Shown: positions 12,501 to 23,692 of the stretch, in pieces
Layout: every line of letters begins with the position of its first letter
Numbering within the stretch: the first letter of the stretch is position 1
From: Ziziphus jujuba
Lineage: Eukaryota > Streptophyta > Magnoliopsida > Rosales > Rhamnaceae
Direction of reading: 5' to 3'
Assembly (NCBI RefSeq): GCF_031755915.1
Contig: NC_083383.1
Coordinates: 17,845,001 to 17,909,000, forward strand
Length of the DNA stretch: 64,000 nucleotides
Notes under the pieces: generated by a model
Seen by the model: only the letters and a program-made list of their open reading frames with translations
Database searches by the model: none
What the model was told of the DNA's origin: nothing
Position numbers and translations under genes: made by a program

Positions 12501-15350
12501 ACTTAAAAGTTGGAAAAAGGAAATAAGAGTGTAGGTGGTCCTATGACAAGAGACAAGATCAAAGATCACAGATATTGGGGGCACTTTTTTTTTCCCTTTA
12601 ATTCTTTTTCTCAGACCACTTTTGGGATTTTGTTTAAAGTTCCAATTTATACGTTAACTCGTTCTCACTCTTTAATTTATTTTGATCTTATATTGGAATT
12701 TTAATTTTTTTTAAAACGAAAATAGAATAAAATGTTATCATGTAATTTTAGCAGAATACACATGTGTTTTACCATTGGAAGGGAGAATCTTATGCCTTGA
12801 ATACAAGCAAAGTGTCATGATAAAAAGTATTTTTCATCTTTTCGGTGCAAAAGCATTCATTACAAAAATGAGCAAATTTTTATTTAAACTATTTTAATTT
12901 TACAATAAATAAATTTAGATTTAAATTTTTGAAAAATCACTATTAACTTTCTTTTTAATTTTTTATTTTTATTAAAATATATTTATTTGTCAGATTTCTA
13001 AATTAAAAGTCAAAAAAGATTAAAAAATTAACATTTTAGGATTAAATTATTTTGTGAAAATATTTATGGCTTCTAACTATTAAAATTAACTGCTCAAAAC
13101 TAATAGATAACGTCTAAGTGATAATTTTTTTAAAATGTAAATATCTATCTATAATTAAGACAAAACTTAAAGAAATAAATGAAACTTCCCCTTAGAAAAA
13201 TAACTGCAAATAATTTAAAAAGTTTTTTGTTTTGTTTTGTTTTTTTGAGTGTCACAAAATTTTAAAAAGTTACTACTCCAGTTTCCACACTAATCTTTAT
13301 AAAATAATAAAAGAAAGAAAAATCTTAAGCTCAAATGAAATATAAAAATACCAAATTTAAAAGAGGATCCTTTCATTTTGTATTTTGCATAAACATACAT
13401 ATATATATATATATATATGGCAGTAATGCCTCTATTGATGATAATATATAATTAATTTCAACATTTTGTTTTAATTTAATCCCTCATGTTTCAATGTTAA
13501 TTTAGTTCTAAACTAACATGGAAGTCAAACTATATCGAATAGTATTAGGAGTATTAAATTTGTACTTTTTAAATACTAAATGATATGGTAGTTTGTCATT
13601 AATTGACAAATTGATGTAACCTAAAATTATAAAAAGTGAACGTAATAAAATAATATCGTATCATATTATATCATATAGTATTTAACATTTTGTAAATAAA
13701 TTTAGTAATTCTAGCATTATTAAACTAATAGCATACTTGATAGTTCTTTTGTAAGTATGGTTTTCTTTAGTGACACAGATGTACTAGTAACTAAATCATT
13801 TTTTGTTTTTTATTTAAATTTTTTAATTTATCCTTTTATATATATTTGATTTTTTATAACAATCCTTTTTTTTTTTAATTTGTAAATTTAAAAACAAAGA
13901 GGAAACCTTCACGGATAGCCCATTAAATTACCATTAAGTTAGTAGATTATATTTTAATTTTCACATCACTTTGTCTTTCATATAAGATGGAAAAATCTCA
14001 CAGAGATCAATTACGAGCACATGTACTTAAAACAAAAAAAAGAAGGAAAAATATAGAGAATCATTTGAAAAGTTATTACCAAATATGTAAAGAATAATGC
14101 TTAAGGGTATTATTAGAGGTAAGGCTATCCACATGTTTATCAAATGATGAGAGGTGTTGTTATTTTATTTTTTTAGAAAATTTATTTATTTATATTTATT
14201 TTTTTAAATAATAAAATAAAAATATATCACTTTGCCACCTTATCTAAGTAGTATGATGAGAAAATCTAACCCAAAATTTAAATCTTAGAAATATAATTTA
14301 AGAAATTCATAGAAAACAGCAAGAAAAAGATAGATAGAGATTTATACTAGTTTGGCCAAAATAAGCTTACATCCAGTTGAGCTCCACCAAGAGCCTTCTT
14401 GCATAGTGAATATAATTTATCACGGAGAAATACGAGCTCTTTAAGGAGAATGAGTGGTTATCCCAGAGATTATAGAGAAAGATGAATAAAACCCCAAACC
14501 TGTTTTACCCACTTTCTCTCTCTTTTAAAGCTTCTCTCTCTAAATCCATCAACGAAAAGTAAAGCCAAAATCCAAAAGAAAGTCTCGAACGTTGTCACAT
14601 ATGTATTAAATGAGTATCTGATAAAAATAACTTGTGCCAAAATTATGCATTGAAGGGACCAAACACTTGTAGTACATGTTGGTAGACTTCCTTATACCCT
14701 TAGCATTAATTATGGGAATAATTGTATTTTAGTATTTTTTAGTTTGAAAAAGCTGCATTTTCAATACTCAAATTTAAAACATTTTAATCTGTACTTTTAA
14801 ATCTTAATTTATTGCATTTTGGTCTAATTTAATTTTTGGCTAATACAATTTGGGTGTTATTAAAATTCTTTTATTTTTTTTTTAACTAAAAAACATAAGT
14901 TGCGAAAAATTAAAACAAAAAAGTCTAAATTGTGACAAATTATATTTTAATATTAGTTAAATATGACAAAACTATAATGAAAAAAAATTTAATTGGACAA
15001 AAATAAAACAAATTGGAACTTAAAAAATTAAATTAAAACATTTTAAATTTAAAGATCGAAAATGCAATTTCTCATACCAAAGGTAATAAAGTATAATTAA
15101 CCCTTAATCATATGTAAATGCATGGATGGCATGCATGAGTTGCTCTCCAAAAATTAAGGAGCAATCTGTTATCTCTTTTTTAACATCATTCAGTTTACCT
15201 TTCCACTAGTTACGTTCAATTATGGCTCTGCTTTTAACATAAAGGAAAATTGAAACATGGACAATTTATAGCATCCAAACTTTCTATTGCTTAGATAACC
15301 AAAATTCCTACTTCCGGACATGAAACGTTTTATTTTACTTCTTGTAAATT
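9527..15350. other. long intergenic AT-rich region
   Basis: No gene recognised. Contents are a (TA)n tract at about 10804-10828, a poly-A plus AAAAT-type simple region at 11860-11930, a 20-bp tandem duplication (AAATGAGAGATTAGGA core) at about 12056-12093, a TA tract near 13397, and many poly-T/A runs. A slightly more GC-rich patch at 11440-11680 has short open frames on both strands but no recognisable protein. Confidence 0.5.
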
Positions 15351-15357
15351 TCACTTT

Positions 15358-15425
15358 TCTATATATTCATTACTTATAAATCACTTTGTTCTTTCTCTAC
15401 ACCTTATTCTTCAAGTTATATGGCA

Positions 15426-15474
<49 letters not shown>

Positions 15475-16699
15475 AGTTATATGGTACATTCAGGTAAAAT
15501 AAATGGCAGACCAAAAAGGGTGATATGAATTTGCTATGTACTGAAGAAACCTGTGGGGTTAAATATTTGTCAAACTCAATTTATTTTTAATTTTTTATAT
15601 TTATCTTTAGGGGCAGAATAGAAGATTCTCGTGGGAATATTTATGAGAAAAAACAGCCGACAACTTTCACCGCGGCTAGTTGCCCACCTTATACCACTGC
15701 TGTATCTGTTTATCTATGGCTACAAAAAGATTTTTAGTTGTCGCATGCATTGAAATTCATGACATTTTCTGAGTGACCGATTAGTTTTGCATGCTTATTA
15801 CACATCTATCATTTTCTTTGATTATACGTATAAATATATATAGAGATAGTTTTTTTGTTTAAAGTGCATATGACTGTTGGCACGTAAAAAGATGTCTATA
15901 CTACAAAAATTTCGTATTTCTACATATCTTTACTATATATGTTATGACTAACTATATATATATATATATATATGTTATTATTATTATTATTATTATTTAA
16001 GTTTTATAGACTCCATTCTACCCAAGTTCAAATAAAATACAATAATATTACGTATACATAAAATGATGGATATAATTCATACTTAACCATGCATGCCATG
16101 TCATTGGCGCTAAGCCCATAACAAATTGGCTTTCTATTACCAAAAAAAATAACAAACTGGCTTTTATTTTAAGAAATTTTTGAAAACTTCAGCACATTTA
16201 CTCACCTTAGTCAATTGCATTATATGGCCTCAAATTAATTCCAAATTATGAAAGAAAGCTTAGCTAGCTTCCCAAAGGAGGTGTTCAAGAACAGGTGCAA
16301 AATGGTAATTCCCTAACATCTCCAGTTTTGTAGGGAATAGGGAGAGATTGCAAAATCTATAACTACGCAAAGGACGCGGACGATGTCACGTACCCTGGTA
16401 TGCATAAAGAAAATACAGAAGAGAATAAAATAAAAGAAAACAAGAAAGAAGGAAAGAAAAACAGAGCAAAACAGAGTTAGACACTTGGAAGAGAGAGAGG
16501 GAATAAGAATCCGAGAGAGAGGCAGAGGAGGTTATTTGGCTTTAATTTGTAGGTTTAGGTTACTTATAGCTATGCTTCAATAATGGTGGTCTGAAACGGG
16601 GGATTGGGGCAGCAGAGGGAAGAAGTTTCTAGCGGTTGTTGTACAATGAAAAGAAAGCAGAGGAAAACAGAGGAATAACATTAGGATCAACCGGAGGCG
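15358..16699 (+). promoter_or_regulatory. probable upstream/leader region of the K+ channel gene
   Basis: A TATA-like CTATATATTC at about 15359 is followed about 70 bp later by a pure (TC)21 tract at 15429-15470, an arrangement common around plant transcription starts. Purine-rich sequence (16430-16530) and the ATG at 16700 follow. The start site, and whether the leader is spliced, cannot be read from sequence alone, so the TATA assignment is an inference. Confidence 0.3.
15429..15470 (+). repeat. (TC)21 microsatellite
   Basis: Forty-two uninterrupted bases of TC upstream of the K+ channel gene. Possible pyrimidine-rich leader element, and likely length-polymorphic. Confidence 0.95.
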
Positions 16700-19600
16700 A
16701 TGATGAAATCTGGGATATTGAGTGGAGTAATGTGTGGAAATACGGTGGAAGCTGATCGGTTAGATCGTCTTTCGAAAGATGAAGGCAGCCACTACAGCCT
16801 CACTGGAATCCTTCCAGCTCTCGGTGCCACAGCTCGCAACAACCGCAGAGGCAAGCTCTGCCGCTTTATTATCTCCCCCTTTCATCCCTACTATAGGTCT
16901 CTATTTGATCTCTCTTTCACTTCTCTCAAGTCTTTTTTTTTTTTTCTTTCTTTTTTGTTTATGATAATATTGAATTACATTTCAGATTATGGAGTTAAAT
17001 TTGGTTGGAACATTTATTTTGGAAATACATGTGATTGGAAATGAATAGTTTAGAGCTTATGCAACAATTGCAACTAATTTATCTATGACATTTTCTTAAT
17101 CACTTTGCAATATTCTTTTGAACTGGTTATTCATTTTGTGAAAGATATTCATTGCTGGGTTGAATCTGGTTTTTGCAGAACTTGGCAGGGATTTCTTGTA
17201 ATTCTAGTTTTCTATACAGCGTGGGTGTCTCCCTTCGAGTTTGGCTTTGTGAATAGATCAAAAGGAGTTCTAGCTGTAACAGATAATATTGTGAATGCAC
17301 TCTTCGCAATTGACATAACTTTGACCTTCTTTGTTGCATACCTCGAAAAAACTTCTTATCTCCTCATTGACGACCCCAAATTGATTGCTAAGAGGTATGC
17401 CAAAACCTGGTTGATCCTTGACATTATATCCACAATCCCCTCCGAAGCTACTCGCTATATATTGCCACATGCAATTGAAACATATGGCTACTTCAATATG
17501 CTTCGGCTCTGGCGAGTTCGTAGAGTCAGTGCCATGTTCGCAAGGTAATATGGGAGTTCACTTATAAATTGTATGCAACAAATTTGGTTAGGTTATTGTA
17601 TAAGCTGACAATGAATCCATATATACAGTAGGGTTGTCTTCAATTGTACTTCATCTCCACAATAAAGTCCAAAAAAGGAAAAAAAAAAAATGGTATAAGT
17701 TATAGATGAACTTTCTTGATCATCTTGAGCATAGTTTATTTAGTATAGAATAGATACATATATTAGGATGCTTATTTTCTTCCTTTTATTTTCTCTGGGA
17801 ATGTGTCAATGAAATTTTCCTATTTTTTCTCAATTTTTCTTTTTATATTTCAGATTGGAAAAGGACAGAAACTATAGCTACTTTTGCATTCGATGTGCAA
17901 AGCTTATGTGTGTGAGTATCTTTGACAAATATAATATAGTCTTTGCTTTGAAGAATGAGACTGTTTAATAGGCTTGTGATGTGCCTGTAGGTTACTCTTC
18001 TTGCATCCCATATTGCTGGTTGCTTCTTCTATTTTCTCGCAGCACATTATCGCGATCCAGCAAGGACATGGATTGGAGCAGTACACACAAATTTTCATGA
18101 ACTGAGTTTGTGGGACCGGTATGTGACCTCAATGTACTGGTCCATAGTCACAATGACAGCCACTGGCTATGGTGATTTACATCCTGTTAATACAGGGGAA
18201 ATGGTTTTCGACATATTCTACTTGCTCTTTAATGTTGGCCTGCAAGCTTACCTTATTGGAAATATTACCAACTTGGTTGTCCACGGAACTGCTAAAACCA
18301 GACAATTTGTGAGTAAAATTCTTTCTTTAGTACTCATATGTGCTACTTCAAACTTAGCGGACAAAATGGAAAGAAAAAATAAAAATATAACTAATTATAT
18401 AAACAAATAATAATTTTTTCTTTCCAATATCAGGCTTGTCAACTATTCAGTAATGGAAAAAAAATGTTAATACATTTTATATTGGAAAAAAAAAATTTGT
18501 TACTTTATTTATATAATATTTTTCCCAAATAGTTTATCACATCAGTTAAGAAATTATTACCCAAAAAAAAAAAAAATTTAAAAAAACATAAGAAATATAT
18601 ATATATATATATATATTTTTTACCAAATAGTTTGCCAAATATAAACAAGGAATTTTTTCCGTAATGGAAACCAAATCCCAAAATGTAGAATAAGTGCATT
18701 GTTTCCAAAAATTTATAACCGTACATACTGTTCCAATTCTTGAGCATTATTTATTTATTTATTTATTTATTTTTAATTCTTGAACTTGAGCACTTTATGA
18801 CTTATGAGTTTGGTATTATCTTTTGATTATGTTTGGCTTGTTCGTCTTGGTTGAATTCCAGAGAGACACTATTCAAGCTGCTTCAGGTTTTGCTCAAAGG
18901 AACCAACTACCCGAGCGCTTGCACGAGCAGATGCTTGCTCATTTGTGTTTGAAATACAGAACAGATTCGGAAGGATTGCAGCAGCAAGAGACTCTTGAGG
19001 CCCTTCCCAAAGCCATTCGATCTAGTATCTCTCATTATCTCTTCTATCCACTTGTTGATGGCGTCTATTTGTTCCGAGGAGTATCAAACGACTTGCTTTT
19101 CCAACTGGTATACCAACTAAAACAGTTCCATTTTATAACTTTCCTAAAAATTTCAAACATATGCTGCAAATCCAAACAATAGGAAATCTTGAAAGCAGTT
19201 TTAAGTTCTTCAATTTTCTCTTACATGTATATCGTTTGGTTGTGAATTTCGAAGGTCGCGGAGATGAAGGCGGAATACTTTCCTCCTAATGAAGATGTGA
19301 TTTTGCAGAATGAAGCACCAACTGAGTTGTATTTATTGGTTACCGGTTCTGTGGTAAGAACTAGTAACCCCCCAAATTCTCTTTAATGCCTTGACACTAA
19401 TTAGAATGGCTTCTGATTTTGTAAATTCCTGACAGGAATTTGTGGTTCAAAAGAATGGAATAGAACAGGCAAGTAGATCAAGACAGATGCTTACACTTTG
19501 TTGGGGGATGTTGGGGAAAAAAAAAAAGCAAAATAAGAAATGGGAAGTTGCTTTAGTTTTGATTATGAATATACTGTTTTCCACTGGATGATTAAAGGTT

Positions 19601-22600
19601 GTTCGTGAGGCGAAAACAGGAGACGTCATTGGGGAGATAGGCGTGCTATGTTACAGGCCACAACCATTCACAGTTCGGACGAAAAGATTGTGCCAGCTGC
19701 TACGTTTGAATCGAACTGCATTTTTAAACATTGTTCAGGCAAATGTTGGAGATGGAACTATTATCCTCAACAATCTTCTTCAGGTCTCTGTACTTAGAAA
19801 TATGTAGACATATAATACCAACATATATTAATGCATACGATGTTAAGTTATCATTATTGTTTCAAAGAGTTTCAAACTATTTTTATTAATCTAACAAAAT
19901 AGATAGTTTTAACAAATTATATTTGTGAGTGATGCAGCATTTGAAAGAACTAAAGGATCCAATGATGGAAGAAATTCTGAAAGAGACAGAGAACATGTTG
20001 GCTCGAGGCAGAATGGATTTACCTCTCACTTTATGCTTTGCTGCAATGAGAAACGATGATTTGTTGTTGAGTCAGCTGTTGAGGAGGGGTTCGGATCCAA
20101 ATGAGATGGACGCCAATGGACGGACGCCCATGGTATGTATCATCTTAACTTGTACAAAAAGTAAATTTTGATTAAGATGAACTTTTAATTTGAGACTCAA
20201 AGTTTTTTGGCCTTTTTGATTGAACAGCATATTGCGGCAGCTAATGGGAATGAGCATTGTGTAGTTCTACTTTTAGAGTATGGAGCAAATCCTAACATCA
20301 AAGGTATCATTACAAATAGCGGGATTTATATATTAATTCTCCTATGAAAATTGGCTGCTTTAGCCTCATGGTTTCAGATTTTTCTCTTTTTTATAATTTG
20401 GCCAGGAGACTAAAACCATAATTGAGAATGAGCTGGTGTTGAATGGCTTTGAATAAGAAAGCTGTTAAAATGCTGCTTTTCTTCCCTATTACATTAACAT
20501 AATATTGCTAGAACACTTTTGAACGCAATTCCTCGTTACTTGGTTTCTTTCTTAAAAAAGAAGCAAAAGCATTTCAGCTTTCTCTCTCTCCCATATTATC
20601 TACGATATCTAACAATATTAAAACTATATTTTTCCTAAAAGCTTAAAAAGCTCACTGGTCTAAATTCTAATACCACTTTTAAGGATCATCTATTGAGTGA
20701 GCGAGAATGATTTATATATTTCGAGGAGTGACATAAACATAAGTTTTGACTATCTATCATATCCTCAGGAATGGTTTGAAAGCTTTCTTGGTTTTCACAT
20801 GACGAAAGTGAAGTGGCACAACTAATCCAAATATTCTCTAATTTTACATTATTGCCTATGTACCATTTTGTTCAGCTACATGAATTCGAGTCTTGGTTAA
20901 TTACTCTGTATGCAGATTTGGAAGGAAATGCTCCATTATTGGAAGCCATAATGGGGAATCATGAATCTGTAATCAAACTTCTCTTAGACAATGGCGCGGA
21001 GATAAATTCTGGGAACGTAGTCAATTATGCATGCGCTGCTGTTGAACAAAACAACCTAGAATTGCTCAAAGAAATTGCTGAATACGGCTGTGATGTTACA
21101 CAGCCCCAGCGCAATGGAAGTACAGCACTTCATGCCGCAGTATGTGAAGGAAACAACGAGATCGTAAGGTTCCTTTTGGATAAGGGAGCTGATATTGATA
21201 AACCAGATTCAAATGGATGGACCCCAAGAGCCTTGGCTGATCATCAGGGCCATGAAGAAATCAAAGACATGTTCCAGAATAAGGATGGGATCAGAAAACC
21301 AAAAGTTTCCTCTCCTTTCCCGAAGATTAAACGAGTCGGATCGAAATTGGCCAAGCACAAGAGTGAGTCAAGCATACCTCCATATGCACATGATGTCGCC
21401 GTGGATAACTCCCATAGACGAAGGGCTTGCAAGTACAGCAACTCACTATTTGGAATGATGTCTAATGTCAATAATGGTGAGCATTTGTTTCAGTTTTCTA
21501 TACGTTCTCACCTTCCAAGGTCTGATCTAAACCATTTTCAGGTTTCTGTGTCTTGTCCTCAGTCTCTTTACGTGTCTATTTTAGTTGTATTTTTCATGTT
21601 TTCCTCCGATCATAATTTGGTATTATATCATTACGGTAATTTTCAAGCTGAGATACTTAGAGCCAGGTTGAAACTCAATTTGTGTTTTGAGAGAGAAGTT
21701 CTTCGGTGATATGTATGTTGATAAAGAAATTGTGTATTAGATTGATTTCCACAGTTGCATATGTTTCCTATAAGCTTAAACTTTTAGGATACATTTTGAT
21801 TCAACATTGTTTCAGAGCTTAGGAAAAGGATACATTTTGATTCAACATGATTTCAGAGCTTAGGAAACCATGAGGTTTTGAGTTTGAAGCTTGGTATCCC
21901 CATTGTTGCATTTTCATGTGTACGGGCAATTAGAACGTAAAGAAGAGTGTTAATGATGAATTGTGTTTAAGCATGATACACATTCTCTTACCTCCTTTTT
22001 ATGTGCTTAAACATATGGGATAAATTTTCATTTAACAATATGCATGAGTGACTTATAGATATTATTATTTAGAGATAAGCATTAGGCAAAAATCTATAAT
22101 ACTCTAATTGAAGTGCATACTTCCATGCTCACATTGAAGTAGACCCCACGTGGGACACACTGTGATTGTGGGAGTACAAACTTCTAGAATATTGTATATA
22201 TATATATATATTTTGTTTAGTACTCCAAGAATATTGTAGATTTTTAATCTTAGAATTATCTTATATCATTATAATAGTAATTGTAGATTGGTCATTTACT
22301 TGTTAAGCTATATAAATTTTTTTTGGTCTTTTTTTGTCTTTATATTACTAATTGAGCAATTGCAATAAGAAATCCTAGCATTTTTTTGTCCCTCTTTCCT
22401 TCGATTCTTCCTTTCGTATTGACCAACTTAATATGGTATTAGAGGAATGATAAGAATAATACCATTAAGAAATCAATTGTTGAACAAAGTAAGCTATATT
22501 GAAGGGAAGAGCTAGTAGATTGATATACTTGATAAACTCAAAATTTTGGACCAATAAGAATTATGTTAGTATATTAAAATCGACTTGTTTAAAGCAGGGT

Positions 22601-23016
22601 AGGGACTTATTATTAACATTAATTATCCATAATCCACTCTCACACGAAAATCCCTTGATTAACTATCTTTTGGAGGAGAACAAATATTCTTTAATTTGGC
22701 ATAACTTTATTGAAGTGGTGCAGATGAAATAGACGTTGTTGGAGGAAGAGGAAGTTTCGCCACTAGCCAGGGCTTGAACTACCCAGCTAGAGTTACAATT
22801 AGCTGCCGGGGAAACGTTGAAGGAGCAGGAAAGCTTGTCCTTCTGCCTGACTCCCTTCAAGAACTACTAAATATTGGTGCCAAAAAATTTGGTTTTAGTC
22901 CTACTCAAGTTTTGACACAAGACGGAGCAGAAATTGAAGACATAGAACTCATTAGAGATGGTGATCATGTTATTCTTGCTAAAGATGGGATTGATAATTC
23001 AAGGGTTGATACCTGA
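16700..23016 (+). CDS. AKT1: AKT1-type voltage-gated potassium channel (12 exons)
   Basis: Encodes a plant Shaker-family K+ channel of the plasma membrane, the type that mediates K+ uptake. Exons: 16700-16896, 17179-17544, 17854-17911, 17991-18308, 18862-19107, 19255-19353, 19436-19468, 19598-19783, 19938-20132, 20228-20303, 20916-21476, 22724-23016. All phases join, giving 875 codons, close to Arabidopsis AKT1. In order: N-terminal block ([16 protein letters not shown], about residues 29-44); S1 from residue 67; S4 ([10 protein letters not shown]); pore with GYGD at 266-269; C-linker and cyclic-nucleotide-binding-like domain (about 385-500); ankyrin repeats (about 530-720); C-terminal KHA domain (exon 12). 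DIIxTIPSE and [15 protein letters not shown] are AKT1-type signatures. Odd: the filter reads TMTATGYGD, so the signature Thr is Ala264. Intron 7 is GC-AG. Otherwise it appears intact. Subtype (AKT1 versus pollen AKT5/6-like) is uncertain. Confidence 0.93.
19469..19597 (+). other. GC-AG intron (intron 7 of the K+ channel gene)
   Basis: Exon 7 ends GAACAG and is followed by GCAAGT, the consensus for a GC donor; the acceptor is TTAAAG before GTTGTTCG. No GT donor nearby keeps the frame, and joining here restores the family sequence ([12 protein letters not shown]). Confidence 0.8.
21477..22723 (+). other. intron 11 of the K+ channel gene
   Basis: 1.25-kb intron with donor G|GTGAGC and acceptor GTGCAG. 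It contains the 41-bp tandem duplication and a short TA tract near 22196. No nested gene seen. Open frames that run from exon 11 into it have no homology to the channel. Confidence 0.85.
21786..21867 (+). repeat. 41-bp tandem duplication in intron 11
   Basis: AGGATACATTTTGATTCAAC begins at 21786 and again at 21827. The two 41-bp units differ by only a few bases. They lie in the last intron of the K+ channel gene (21477-22723), well away from either splice site. Confidence 0.85.
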
Positions 23017-23025
23017 GAACTAAAA

Positions 23026-23058
<33 letters not shown>

Positions 23059-23243
23059 CTGTGAGAAAATATAATTTTGCCATTTATTAATATTTAATTA
23101 ATTATTTTTCTTCACAAAATTATGCAAATTTGTGTTTTGACCAGCCTTTTTCTTTCCTTCTCATTTGTCATTATGCTTTACAGCTTTCACTTTTTTTTTG
23201 GCTAAAAAAACATTTATGACACAAAGATGACCTTGTAAGGAGG
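23017..23243. other. 3' region of the K+ channel gene
   Basis: Downstream of the stop lies a TA microsatellite (23029-23057) and about 190 bp of AT-rich sequence, probably 3' UTR. The Copia element begins only 227 bp after the stop, so transcript 3' ends may fall inside its LTR. Confidence 0.5.
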
Positions 23244-23680
23244 AGTAAGAAAATTAGAATTTCAAGAACCTGTATGTATGAGATTAAATGACTGATCTGA
23301 GACCTATGTGATATCACAATCTTCTAGTACGAATTTGGCCCTGCTAGTACAGAGGGTCCTATGACGTTTGTCTCCATGATACTAGATTTCAGATACGACA
23401 CCATCAAAATCTTTCACTGTGAACTATAATGTACCTAAGCTTTACCACATTTACAGTATGCACACAATGCAAGCAAAGCACATAAAAAAAAAAAAAGCCT
23501 TTTTTATTTTATTTTTTGTTTTCTTTTTTCAATTCTTCTCTATATCAAAATGAGAGCTTCGAAAGGCCTCATAATATTCGTCTCCCAAAAACCTAAACCA
23601 AAGGAAGGAAAATTAAAAGTCATGCCATCAATTACCCATTAATATTAAATCATTCAAATCTAAATGTTAAAAATGTTACA
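23244..23680 (-). repeat. 3' LTR of Copia I
   Basis: About 437 bp, alignable along its length with 29070-29534, with many substitutions and a different simple-repeat core (poly-A here, TA tract in the other). Starts TGTAAC on the minus strand, directly after a purine tract. Confidence 0.85.
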
Positions 23681-23692
23681 ATCCCCCACATG
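23681..23692 (-). other. polypurine tract of Copia I
   Basis: Minus strand reads ATGTGGGGGAT directly before the 3' LTR start TGTAAC, the usual position and composition of a plus-strand primer. Confidence 0.75.

Noticed and set aside
21477..21709. Extension of the K+ channel exon 11 frame past 21476
   Set aside because: The extra residues have no channel similarity, a GTGAGC donor sits at 21477, and splicing to 22724 restores the conserved KHA domain.
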